A stretch of DNA of 64,000 nt from Pseudomonas paralactis. GTDB lineage: Bacteria; Pseudomonadota; Gammaproteobacteria; Pseudomonadales; Pseudomonadaceae. Below, in pieces: positions 49,401 to 60,000 of the stretch. Below the pieces are notes generated by a model. It was not told the origin of the DNA, searched no databases, and saw only the letters and a program-made list of their open reading frames with translations. Numbering within the stretch: position 1 is the stretch's first letter; every line of letters starts with the position of its first letter. The position numbers were made by a program, and so were the translations under genes. The stretch covers positions 434,001 to 498,000 of the forward strand of contig NZ_JYLN01000004.1 in assembly GCF_001439735.1 (NCBI RefSeq). The letters run 5' to 3'.

Positions 49401-52295
49401 ATTGCGCACAATGGCCCTGCTTTCGCCGGCCCGACTGCTGTTGTAGACGTTGCTCTCATCCATGGCCACTGGATCGTTCGGTTTGACAATGCGCCAGACT
49501 TTGCGGGTGCCGGAGGAGGCGTCCCGATCAAGCATCACCTGATAGGTACCATTGTCGATGCTCACGTATTTACGCTGGTTCAACTCATGGATGCCGTCGG
49601 CATCGGCATTGTTCGGCAACTGTTTGTAGACAATGCGAAACGCACTGAGGCTCTGGCTCGAGAGTGGCAGCTCCCGCGAGGGGATCAGGAATTCGTGCAG
49701 ATACGCCTGATGCAGGCGGGCCTGTTTGAGCACATCTTGGGCCAGGCCGCTGGTGTCATGAATGGCGCGGCCGACATCAGCGCGTTGCGTGTCGGTAAGT
49801 GTGCGCAACGTCGCGCTGAGCAAGCTGTTTTCTCCGGCAGGTACAGGCGCCAGCTCGCCGCTGTCTTGCAGGTAGCCGGCATAGCGGTTATCGGATTTGA
49901 CCAGCATGACAAAACTGTCGGCGTCGTCATTGCCGTAGGTGTCCAACAGCGCACCCCGACCCACAATATCGCCGGCCTGATCAGTCATGCCTTGATAGAC
50001 CTGTACCCCGACATCGCTGGGCCAGCCCGGCAACAGGGTCAGCAGGTTGCCGAACAGCGTCTCGCTTTGCCTGTTGAGCCCCTGACCGCTGGGGTCAGAC
50101 AGCGTACCCAGTGCCCCGATAATGAGGCTTTGCTGGCGGCTTTTATGAATGGCTTCGCGCACGGGGGCATCCAGAACGGAGTACGCACCGGCATCGCGTA
50201 ACGATGGGTACCGTTGCAGCAGGTCGGCGGCCATGGCGCGAGATAGATCCGGGAAGCGCTGTTGCAAAAGGCTCAGCGCCGGGCTATCGACTGACGTCTG
50301 GGACGTGGGGTACTGATCCTCAATAGCCTGGATAAGTGTCGGGGCTACGGGCTGGCGGTCGAACCAGATATCCAGCAAGTCTTGGCGATCGATGCCGGCG
50401 ACGTCCAGTGCGCGCCGGCAGGTTGTGGAGGTCAACGACAGCTGGCTAGGCGAGATCATCTGTTGCAGCACTTGAGCGTCATTCAGGGCACGGATGTCGA
50501 GCGGGTCCAGTGCCCAATGCTGATGGTTGGGCAGGTAGATGACGTAGGGGCGCACGCTTGAAGCATCACCCGTCAGTCGATAGCGCCCGGTGCTGCTTTC
50601 CAGCGTGACCTCGGCGAATTTGCTGTGGTCGTTGACCTGCAATTTGATGTAGCTACGTTGGTTTTTTTCAAACACACCCTGATTGTTCCGCTCAACACCG
50701 CTCAGGTAATGCGGGTCGATGGGCCTGTCGGTTTCCACGAACCAGAGGCCAGGCTTGCCGTCGGCGGTGGTCGCGTACCTGGGGTTGCCCAAGGCATTCA
50801 TGAGCTTGCGCGTGCGGCGCGCCGACAGTCTGCCGGCGACCCCCTGAATGCGTACGCCCACCAGCAGATCAAAAATGTCCCCCACGGCTTGCACCAACTC
50901 CGCCTGCCGCCCGCGACGCAATGCCGATATGGCCTCAGCGGTCTGATAGGCGAGGGTGCCGAGCATCGCCACCAGCATGACCTTGCTCAGTCCGGTGACA
51001 CCACCGGGAACGGGGATCAGCAGCATCGACAGGGTTTCGCTGACCAGATAGGTGAGCAGGTCAACCGCGGCGTCGCGATCTGCGAGTTGATTGGTGCGCG
51101 CCAGTCGAATCAGGTCGGACTGGATGGGGCGAGCCTGATAAATAGGCAGAGTGTGAGCCAGGGAACCTGTGTCCGTGCGAATTTTTTCAACGGCCAGTTT
51201 TTGCCGGTTTGGGGTCTTGCTGGCGAACAGGTCATACAGGATACGGGCATGCCAGTAGAGTTCATCGCGATTGACGCTGAGCGGCTTGATAAAGGTTCGG
51301 ATCGTTTCCTGTTCCTTCAAGGAAATCGCCTTCATGAACCAGCCGAAGCGTGCAAGGCCTACATCGTTGCGGATCTGGTTTTGCAGGGCGTCCACGGCCT
51401 CCTGGTGCGAGGCATGTCGGCGCAGCGCGCCGTCCGGACGGTCCGGAAAATAGCTGTAGACGCAAGAACCCTCTGGGCCCTCAACGTGCCGGGTAAAAAA
51501 AGGGATGGCAATTTTGTCGCCACCGGCGTTCAGCTGGTACAGGTCCCAGGGGGTGTTTTTGTCGAACAGAGCGCTTTTGAGGGCGTTGAATTCACGCTCA
51601 CTGATGCTCCAGGCTTCACCAGTGCGGTAGGCGTCCCTCAGGGCGATCATCAGCTTGGTGCCTTGCAGGCCGAACAAAGCGGAGGACAGGCGTGCCTGGA
51701 ATTCTTTTTCGATGTAATCGCTGATTCGCTTGCCGATATCGACGCTGCGTGCGACGGCGACGAAGTCCTTCACGCTGATCGCGTCGTCGCTGATGGTGCT
51801 GGCGCGTTGTTCTTCGGTGGAAAAGTAGGCGGTGAATCCGAAGTTACGGTGCGCGGCCTCCAGTAAGGTGATCGAGCGTTCATACTCCTGCACGGCAAGG
51901 TCTTCTTTGAAGATGCGTATTTTGTTGCTGAGAAGATCATTGGCCGGCAGTTCGTGCGGGGCGATGGGCAACTGCCGGACTCTGGTTTTCAGGTAAGTCG
52001 TCTGTGGGTTGATCGGCTTGCCGGCTTTGCGCCTCAGTGCGCTTTCCAGGGCCTCGGTCAGTTGCTGGTTCAAGTCGCGGTAGAAATCATTCAGGGCAGT
52101 GTTCAAGAGCTGCTCGCGCCGCGTCTGGTCTTTGCACAGGCGCAGGTATTCATTTTGTTCCTCCAGCGGGAGTTTGCCCATGAAGGCTGCCAGGCTCTCT
52201 TCCATGGTTTGCAGAATCTGCTGGTCGGACCAGCTTTCGCTGGTCAGTAAAAAAAACGGTTCAGCCTCAACGGTCGTGATGGGTGGGGTGGTCAT
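46488..52295 (-). CDS. Giant LRR effector with NEL-type E3 ubiquitin ligase domain
   Basis: 1935 residues. Residues 1 to about 1060 are a mostly helical region of the dermonecrotic-toxin/DUF6543 kind found in large Pseudomonas proteins; a hydrophobic pair lies near 412-455 (SMLLIPVPGGVTGLSKVMLV). Two leucine-rich-repeat blocks follow (about 1095-1245 and 1400-1570) with LxxLxLxxNxIxxLP repeats, each opened by a CWRRE motif. The C-terminal 330 residues match the novel E3 ligase (NEL) class of IpaH/SspH, with the catalytic CxD motif as Cys1722-Cys1723-Asp1724 (TCCDRAAF). NEL enzymes ubiquitinate host proteins after translocation. There is no signal peptide, and no type III genes are in the window. 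ATG 52295 is chosen; a GTG at 52406 would overlap the ygiQ promoter region. It is convergent with dnaB and divergent from ygiQ. Confidence 0.85.
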   Translation of the reverse strand: MTTPPITTVEAEPFFLLTSESWSDQQILQTMEESLAAFMGKLPLEEQNEYLRLCKDQTRREQLLNTALNDFYRDLNQQLTEALESALRRKAGKPINPQTTYLKTRVRQLPIAPHELPANDLLSNKIRIFKEDLAVQEYERSITLLEAAHRNFGFTAYFSTEEQRASTISDDAISVKDFVAVARSVDIGKRISDYIEKEFQARLSSALFGLQGTKLMIALRDAYRTGEAWSISEREFNALKSALFDKNTPWDLYQLNAGGDKIAIPFFTRHVEGPEGSCVYSYFPDRPDGALRRHASHQEAVDALQNQIRNDVGLARFGWFMKAISLKEQETIRTFIKPLSVNRDELYWHARILYDLFASKTPNRQKLAVEKIRTDTGSLAHTLPIYQARPIQSDLIRLARTNQLADRDAAVDLLTYLVSETLSMLLIPVPGGVTGLSKVMLVAMLGTLAYQTAEAISALRRGRQAELVQAVGDIFDLLVGVRIQGVAGRLSARRTRKLMNALGNPRYATTADGKPGLWFVETDRPIDPHYLSGVERNNQGVFEKNQRSYIKLQVNDHSKFAEVTLESSTGRYRLTGDASSVRPYVIYLPNHQHWALDPLDIRALNDAQVLQQMISPSQLSLTSTTCRRALDVAGIDRQDLLDIWFDRQPVAPTLIQAIEDQYPTSQTSVDSPALSLLQQRFPDLSRAMAADLLQRYPSLRDAGAYSVLDAPVREAIHKSRQQSLIIGALGTLSDPSGQGLNRQSETLFGNLLTLLPGWPSDVGVQVYQGMTDQAGDIVGRGALLDTYGNDDADSFVMLVKSDNRYAGYLQDSGELAPVPAGENSLLSATLRTLTDTQRADVGRAIHDTSGLAQDVLKQARLHQAYLHEFLIPSRELPLSSQSLSAFRIVYKQLPNNADADGIHELNQRKYVSIDNGTYQVMLDRDASSGTRKVWRIVKPNDPVAMDESNVYNSSRAGESRAIVRNAANLWVTAVIGASGGMRRSEHGWSFHRQVADRLTAAAHQMLSPQRRVQKLFPSFNAEQVSAFIRTLGDDVASGLTEREAEYRNLKQALKAWGRADTSQPAGWATVVTEQIKRCWRRETGTSFKMPSGTKVLPALKADFSHVLELDLVSIDWSDTADTFIGNFRHLERLRITHSTLDKLPGAVGDLSNLTTLNLSSNRIRLDAQSALKLSGLTRLEHIDLSENPLGITPDFSAMPNLKTLDLRGTKIDQWPTGLQNKTGLTKVDLLSNQLREVPAINLNPTIDQLPAIARINNVTLLQGNPFPDQYWRKFDTYWRLMKDNHPDLIVGAIEGAFDCKNPRVERYLEMYPNKTLRQARDFLWGFPEATVEAELSRLEHELSQLRTQLSAWVFSGGGQRQAYIRAGELAENAVNRNDRHTARERILNCWRREAPQVHAHDGTPIGLELDLSGLRLSSLPDIDADFSHVGSLKLNNMGLSASPEGFLTQFRHVRWLSMTDNQLRELPPALGEMRGLTKLFLQNNQIRLTQETARILSERVTLRALWINGNQQLGIAPDFSQMPDIRSINLGNTGIDTWPTGLSEQPLLDTINLVGNRISEIPDSVIEPTDARLAQSAHVNNITIVTRNPLSDDTLARLTRYGERLTAAGITDAERPNRLVTSALQNRGQSAFRNRGDESFRRLTAGLAPDRLHARRTQWNVLREQPNADPFFNLLNRLERLDAGQADYQRRVWEVIDAISENSPQSEALRKEIFDRAGEPTCCDRAAFSFGNLETTVLVYRARSQAMDQSQGVHLSTLSKGLFRLHEVDKIASADIQRSEAIVNDPAVSETDKRPHRRRLGEEVEIRLAYRHGLKERLQLPGQPPSTAFTQLAGVTQTMLDSAYEAVIALDNSPEEFQALVSREFWQVYITNKYQAQFEVQRQPYQERLEALHNSFAAQQLPETAYKEQTDSQQALLAIEEAELIQTLTRQELAE
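47510..48160 (-). repeat. Internal duplication in the effector, LRR module 2
   Basis: Encodes about residues 1379-1595. In order: CWRRE, DADFSHV, FRHVRWL, NQIRL, LGIAPDFSQMP, IDTWPTGL, then NNITIVTRNPLSD. Every one of these elements has a counterpart in module 1 in the same order. Confidence 0.8.
48495..49080 (-). repeat. Internal duplication in the effector, LRR module 1
   Basis: Encodes about residues 1072-1267: CWRRE, KADFSHV, FRHLERL, NRIRL, LGITPDFSAMP, IDQWPTGL, then NNVTLLQGNPFPD. The two modules are separated by about 110 residues that are not repeated. Confidence 0.8.
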
Positions 52296-52447
52296 GGTCC
52301 GTGCTCGTTGCGTCAAAGATTGAGCAACGTTAGAGCGGGCAATGTTGGAGGGAGGGGTACATACATCTTTGGACAAGGGCAGCCCTTGGCGGTATGAACC
52401 GGGCACGGATATTTCCGACCATGGCCGTCGGAATTGGTCAAAATTTG

Positions 52448-52456
52448 TGCTATATT
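52448..52456 (+). promoter_or_regulatory. Extended -10 element ahead of ygiQ
   Basis: TGCTATATT fits the extended -10 pattern TGnTATAAT closely. No good -35 element lies at the usual distance. It would start the transcript about 30-35 bases before the ygiQ ATG, within the 200-base gap shared with the divergent effector gene. Confidence 0.4.
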
Positions 52457-52495
52457 CCGCGCCCGCGATTTTTCATCTCAACACCGGTCACCGTC

Positions 52496-54799
<2,304 letters not shown>

Positions 54800-54813
54800 T
54801 CGACGCCTGAAAT

Positions 54814-54847
54814 GCAAAGCGCCAGCCTCGTGCTGGCGTTTTGCTTT
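54814..54847 (+). terminator. Rho-independent terminator after ygiQ
   Basis: GCAAAGCGCCAGC pairs with GCTGGCGTTTTGC (one G-T pair) around a 5-base loop, then TTT. It starts 14 bases after the stop codon. Confidence 0.85.
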
Positions 54848-54895
54848 CTGGTCGGAGGTGAGGCTGTTTGGTAAGGTGGCGCCCATTAGATTGCT

Positions 54896-54979
54896 ATCGG
54901 GGGTAAGCCCCACTCCCACACTTGGCTGAGTTCCAGCGTGAGAATGCATTCGAATGTGGGAGGGGGCTTGCCCCCGATA
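54896..54979. repeat. REP doublet (family C)
   Basis: ATCGGGGGTAAGCCCCACTC on the left and GTGGGAGGGGGCTTGCCC on the right as inverted arms around about 40 bases. It separates ygiQ from the putative toxin unit. Confidence 0.83.
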
Positions 54980-55019
54980 GCGTCGCTCCAGTCTCCACCC
55001 TTTCAAGGAAGAACACCTC

Positions 55020-55940
55020 ATGGGCAACCCCTTGCTCAACATCGGCATGGACTCCAACCGTTCCCAGTTCATGGCGCGCCAGCGCATTGAAGGCCAGATC
55101 AACCTGCCGCGCCTGTTTGCGGCCATCGACGCCGATCCAGGTATCGTTGGCGCAGGCGTCGTATACATCGACGCCGACTTCAACGTCATCACCCTGCGCG
55201 AATTCAAGCCCATCTGCAGCATCAGGCCCAAGCGCATCATTTTGCGTGAAGCGCAGAAGTACATTGCGCCAACGCAGTTTGCTCAACATGTCGTGAGCAA
55301 TCCTCGAGAATCGCGACTGATTGGCGAAGCTGTGAATACCGGAGTCTCCTGCTTTGGGGCTGTCATCAGTTGGGCTGCGATCGCCAGTGGAACAATTCTG
55401 GTGCCTTTCAGTGCCGGCGCCAGTTCCGTCATCGTTGTGGTGGGGTATGCGGCTGCCGGCGCAAGTATGCTTCAGTGTTTCAACGGCATTGCTCGAACAG
55501 CGCTGGAGGTCGCCAAGCCTGAGGTAAAGGATTGGCTCGACAGTGAGGGCTGGTACCAGAATGCTTCCATTGTGCTGGACGCAGTATCACTGGTAGGCGT
55601 GAGCGCTTCGGCCCTGACGACGGTCAAGCTGGTCAGGGCCGCCAAAGCATCGACGGGCAAGAGTCTGCGTGACGTGCTTCGCGGGTTGAATCGCCAGGAA
55701 AGAGCCAAGCTGACGAAAGAACTGCTGAGCATCAACCATCCCAGCTTGACTGCGAAGATGCTCAAATTGAAGCAGGCGTCGGGTGAACTCACCAAGCGTT
55801 TTACCCCTACGCAGCTTAAGCACAGCACCACTACCCAGATCAAAGACGTCCTGGGCGCAAGCATAGGATTTGGCGGGAGTGCGTACTCCGGAAACGTCAA
55901 TACCATAGCGATAGGGTTGTACGAGGAAATAAACGAATGA
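55020..55940 (+). CDS. Uncharacterised protein with hydrophobic core; putative pore-forming effector
   Basis: 306 residues, family not recognised. Residues 1-100 are soluble and begin MGNPLLNIGMDSNRSQF without a signal peptide; this part may be a delivery or adaptor domain. A long hydrophobic segment spans about 107-155 (two helices rich in Ala, Gly, Ser and Val), a second shorter one 185-202, then a basic amphipathic region (210-265) and a Gly/Ser-rich end (278-300). Soluble start plus glycine-rich hydrophobic hairpins is typical of pore-forming bacteriocin-like toxins. AAGGA precedes the ATG. Its stop overlaps the next start by 4 bases. The toxin role is inference from architecture and neighbours. 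The hydrophobic part could instead make it an ordinary membrane protein. Confidence 0.6.
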   Translation: MGNPLLNIGMDSNRSQFMARQRIEGQINLPRLFAAIDADPGIVGAGVVYIDADFNVITLREFKPICSIRPKRIILREAQKYIAPTQFAQHVVSNPRESRLIGEAVNTGVSCFGAVISWAAIASGTILVPFSAGASSVIVVVGYAAAGASMLQCFNGIARTALEVAKPEVKDWLDSEGWYQNASIVLDAVSLVGVSASALTTVKLVRAAKASTGKSLRDVLRGLNRQERAKLTKELLSINHPSLTAKMLKLKQASGELTKRFTPTQLKHSTTTQIKDVLGASIGFGGSAYSGNVNTIAIGLYEEINE

Positions 55941-56395
55941 ACGAGTTAATGACGCTACGCGACTTTTTCAGGCAATACTTTCTGACGTTTATGGGCGGCG
56001 TATTTGCTGCGTGTTTTTCTTTGGCATTGGCTGTGGCGCTGGCGTTCGTCACTTATTTTCGTGATGTGCCGCTGGCTCAAGTGGGGCTCAAGATCATGTT
56101 GGTCGGGGCGCTGCTCATTCTGTTGACGGTCCATAGCAACTTTATGATTTTGCGGGGCCGACCCTCCTGGGTGTGGGTATTGGTCGGTATCTACGTCGCT
56201 TGTCTACTGTTTGTAGTTCCGATGGTTCAATTCCAGCCTCACAAAGTTCTTTATGGGTTGGCGCTGTTATTCCCATTGCTCGGATTATTGACACTTAATA
56301 GCAAGGTTCAACGAGAGATGCGCACGAAACTCGTGGGAATCCGTCGCATTCGGCAGTCTGTCAAATCAACCGTCAGATCGAGTAGTCGCATGTGA
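55937..56395 (+). CDS. Four-helix membrane protein, putative immunity protein 1
   Basis: 152 residues with four predicted transmembrane helices (about 16-40, 49-71, 77-97, 104-120), short loops and a basic cytoplasmic tail ending in Arg/Ser-rich sequence. The start ATGA overlaps the stop of the upstream gene, so the two are translated together. It aligns without gaps to the next protein over 149 positions with 61 identities (counted by hand), especially in PLLGLL-LNSK--REMR-KL. Small polytopic membrane proteins directly after a pore-former gene are a common immunity arrangement; no known family was recognised. Confidence 0.6.
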   Translation: MNELMTLRDFFRQYFLTFMGGVFAACFSLALAVALAFVTYFRDVPLAQVGLKIMLVGALLILLTVHSNFMILRGRPSWVWVLVGIYVACLLFVVPMVQFQPHKVLYGLALLFPLLGLLTLNSKVQREMRTKLVGIRRIRQSVKSTVRSSSRM

Positions 56396-56841
56396 AGGAG
56401 CCGCCTTCGATAAACAGATTCCTGGCGCGCTATTTCCCCGTATTCATGGGGACGATTTTCATGGCGATCTTCTCCGGCTCAGCTGCGGTTTCCATGGCTG
56501 GCGTGACCTATTTGCGCGGTGTTGATCCTGCGCTCAAGGCCAACTATTCAGTAGGTGCGATCCTGGTGCTAGTGGCAGCTCTTGTCTTTGGCAACGTCAT
56601 GATCGCACGCGGCTATCCCTGGGCTACGCGGCTGGTAGCGGCGTACTTGGGCGCTTGTCTGTTGTTCGCACTGCCAATGATTCAATACGATCTCAACAAG
56701 CTGGTCTATGGCTCGGCTGTACTCGTTCCGCTGTTGGGGTTACTGCTGCTCAACAGCAAGCGCCACCGCGAAATGCGCAAAAAACTGTCCGAGATACGCC
56801 ATCTGCGCCAAGCCGCAATCGCAAAGCGCAAAGCCCGTTGA
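56392..56841 (+). CDS. Four-helix membrane protein, putative immunity protein 2 (paralogue)
   Basis: 149 residues. It starts with GTG at 56392, overlapping the previous stop by 4 bases (GTGA). Four helices lie at the same positions as in its upstream paralogue, with RYFPVFMG at 13-20, VTY at 38-40 and NSK at 121-123 aligned exactly. The C-terminus is Lys/Arg-rich. It probably arose by tandem duplication of the upstream gene and then diverged, which would fit widening or changing immunity specificity. The function is inferred only. Confidence 0.6.
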   Translation: MKEPPSINRFLARYFPVFMGTIFMAIFSGSAAVSMAGVTYLRGVDPALKANYSVGAILVLVAALVFGNVMIARGYPWATRLVAAYLGACLLFALPMIQYDLNKLVYGSAVLVPLLGLLLLNSKRHREMRKKLSEIRHLRQAAIAKRKAR

Positions 56842-56890
56842 TTGGGTAGATTCACCACCTGCACTCAACCTGGCGCTACAAATGTGTGCA

Positions 56891-56926
56891 GCGCCTGCAC
56901 CATGCCGGCAACGCAGGCGCCGTTTT
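56891..56926 (+). terminator. Hairpin after the toxin-like operon
   Basis: GCGCCTGC and GCAGGCGC form a perfect 8-base stem around a 14-base loop, followed by CGTTTT. It may terminate the upstream unit; it also overlaps the NtrC-like site. Confidence 0.55.
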
Positions 56927-56931
56927 GGTGC
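56917..56931 (+). promoter_or_regulatory. NtrC-like enhancer site
   Basis: GCGCC-N5-GGTGC differs from the NtrC palindrome GCACC-N5-GGTGC at one position. It is centred about 80 bases upstream of the predicted sigma-54 start. A weaker half-site (TGCACC-N5-GG) lies 20 bases further upstream, centred near 56904. Confidence 0.4.
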
Positions 56932-56975
56932 TGTACTGCACCGGGTTCCACGCTAAAGCGCAATGACTGCCGCGC

Positions 56976-56991
56976 TGGCATAAGTCTTGCG
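56976..56991 (+). promoter_or_regulatory. Sigma-54 promoter of the transglutaminase/ATP-grasp operon
   Basis: TGGCATAAGTCTTGCG fits TGGCAYRNNNNTTGCW at every position but the last. The GG and GC dinucleotides have the correct spacing. The start of transcription would be near 57003, about 26 bases before the GTG start, with the AGGAGG ribosome site in between. Confidence 0.7.
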
Positions 56992-57028
56992 CAGGTTGTG
57001 CCCATGCCCAGGCTCGCAGGAGGCCGCC

Positions 57029-60000
57029 GTGTCGATTCATGTCGCGTTGCACCACGTTACGCATTACCGCTACGACCGTGCTGTCGAACTCGGCCCTCAG
57101 ATCGTGCGCTTGCGTCCGGCGGCCCATAGCCGCACGCGGATCTTGTCTTACGCGCTGAAAGTGCTGCCCGAGCAGCATTTCATCAATTGGCAGCAAGACC
57201 CTCAGGGCAATTACCTGGCGCGCCTGGTGTTCCCGGAAAAAACTGACCAGCTGCGCATCGAAGTCGATTTGGTCGCCGAGATGGCGGTGTTCAACCCGTT
57301 CGACTTTTTCCTCGAACCCTACGCCGAAAAAATCCCCTTCAGTTACGCCGCCGATGAGCAACGCGAGCTGGCGCCGTACCTGGAAACCCTGCCGCTGACG
57401 CCGAAGTTTGCCGCTTACCTGGCCGGCATTGACCGCACACCCTTGCCGGCGGTGGATTTCCTGGTCGGGTTGAACCAGCGCCTGGCCGCCGATATCGGCT
57501 ACCTGATTCGTATGGAACCGGGCGTGCAAACCCCGGAATTCACCCTGGAAAACGCTTCCGGCTCTTGTCGCGATTCAGCCTGGCTGCTGGTGCAGTTGCT
57601 GCGTAACCTGGGGCTGGCAGCGCGATTTGTCTCCGGTTATCTGATTCAACTCACCGCTGACGTCAAAGCACTGGATGGCCCCTCCGGCACCGAAGTGGAC
57701 TTCACCGATCTGCACGCCTGGTGCGAGGTGTATTTGCCTGGCGCCGGCTGGATCGGCCTGGATGCCACCTCCGGTTTATTTGCCGGTGAAGGGCACATCC
57801 CATTGGCTTGCAGCCCTGATCCATCGTCTGCCGCGCCGATCAGTGGGTTGGTGGAACCGTGCGAGTGCGAGTTCACCCACGAGATGTCGGTGGAGCGTAT
57901 TTGGGAAGCGCCTCGGGTGACCAAGCCCTACACCGAAGAACAATGGCTGGCGATCCAGGCGCTGGGGCGGCAAATTGACGGCGACCTGCTCAAGCACGAC
58001 GTGCGCCTGACCATGGGCGGTGAGCCGACCTTCGTGTCCATCGACGACCCCGACAGCGCCGAGTGGAACACCGCCGCTCTGGGGCCGGACAAGCGCCGCC
58101 TGTCCGCCGAGCTGTTCCAGCGTCTGCGTCAGCACTATGCGCCCCAAGGCCTGGTGCATTTCGGCCAGGGCAAGTGGTACCCCGGCGAGCAACTGCCGCG
58201 TTGGTCGCTCAATTGCTACTGGCGCCGCGATGGGGTACCGATCTGGCACAACAGTGCGCTGATCGCCGATGAGCAAGAGGACTATGGGGCTGACGGCGCG
58301 ATGGCCGGACGCTTCCTGGCCAGCGTTGCCGAGCGTCTGAAGTTGCCGGCACGCTTTGTGTTCCCCGCCTTTGAAGACAACTTCTACTACCTGTGGCGCG
58401 AAGGCTCACTGCCGCAAAACGTTAGCGCCCAGGACCCGCGCTTGAGCGACGAACTGGAGCGCGAACGCCTGCGCAAAGTCTTCGGCCAGGGCCTGGACAA
58501 GGTCATCGGCCAAGTGCTGCCGTTGGCGCGCACCGCCGCCAATGATCGTTGGCAGAGTGGGCGCTGGTACTTGCGCGATGACCACTGCCGCCTGGTGCCG
58601 GGCGATTCACCGTTGGGTTATCGCCTACCGCTGGCTTCCCAGCCGTGGGTGACAGCAGCGGAGTATCCATTCGTACACCCGACCGACCCGAACCAGGATC
58701 AGCCGCCTCTGCCCACTACCGCGCAACTGCACAGCCACGGCGAGCCGGCCCCCAGTGATGAGCGCGTGCCGAAGGTCGACGAATCCGCCGATTGGCTGAC
58801 TCGCACTGCGCTGTGCGCTGAAGCGCGGGAAGGGCGCCTGTACCTGTTTATGCCGCCGCTGGAGCGCGTCGAGGATTATCTGGAGCTGGTGACGGCCATC
58901 GAGGCCACCGCCCAGGAGCTGCATTGCCCCGTGTTGCTGGAAGGCTACGAGCCACCCGCCGATACACGCCTGAGCAATTTCCGGGTGACGCCGGACCCGG
59001 GTGTGATTGAGGTCAACGTGCAGCCATCCGCCACCTGGGATGAGTTGGTGGAACGCACCGAATTTCTTTACGAAGAAGCCCGGCAAACCCGCCTGACCAC
59101 CGAAAAGTTCATGATCGACGGGCGCCACACCGGTACCGGCGGCGGTAACCATTTCGTCCTCGGCGGTGCGACGCCCAAAGACTCGCCGTTTCTGCGTCGC
59201 CCCGATCTGCTGCGCAGCCTGATCAGTTACTGGCATAACCATCCGTCGTTGTCCTACCTGTTTTCCGGGCTGTTTATCGGCCCGACCTCCCAGGCGCCAC
59301 GGGTGGATGAGGCGCGCAACGATGCGCTGTATGAACTGGAAATCGCCTTCGCGCAGATGCCGGCACCGGGTGAGGAATGCCCGCCGTGGTTGGTGGACCG
59401 GCTGCTGCGCAACTTGCTGATCGACGTGACCGGCAACACCCATCGCGCCGAGTTCTGTATCGACAAACTTTACTCACCTGACGGCGCCACGGGCCGCCTG
59501 GGCTTGCTGGAATTACGAGCCTTTGAAATGCCGCCCCATGCGCGCATGAGCCTGACTCAGCAGTTGCTGTTGCGCGCGCTGGTGGCTCGGTTCTGGCGCG
59601 AGCCTTATGCGCCGCCGAAGCTGGCGCGTTGGGGCACTGAGTTACACGACCGTTTTTTGTTGCCGCACTTTATTGAGCAAGACTTTGCCGACGTCATTGT
59701 CGAGCTCAACGCTGCCGGTTATCCGCTGCGTGCCGAATGGTTTGCCGCGCACCTGGAGTTCCGCTTTCCCAAAGTGGGCGATTACGCCGTCAGCGGTATC
59801 GAACTGGAACTGCGCCAGGCCCTGGAACCCTGGCATGTGCTGGGCGAGGAGGGCGCGGTGGGCGGCACAGTGCGTTATGTGGATTCGTCTCTGGAGCGCC
59901 TGCAAGTGAAGTTGAGTGGCCTGCCGCCGCAACGCTACTTGCTGACCTGCAATGGCATACCCGTGCCGCTGCAACCGACCGGTCGAGTGGGAGAGTTTGT

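Noticed and set aside
52296..52406. 37-codon N-terminal extension of the effector from GTG 52406
   Set aside because: Composition is unlike the rest, no ribosome site was found, and it would take up the divergent promoter region.
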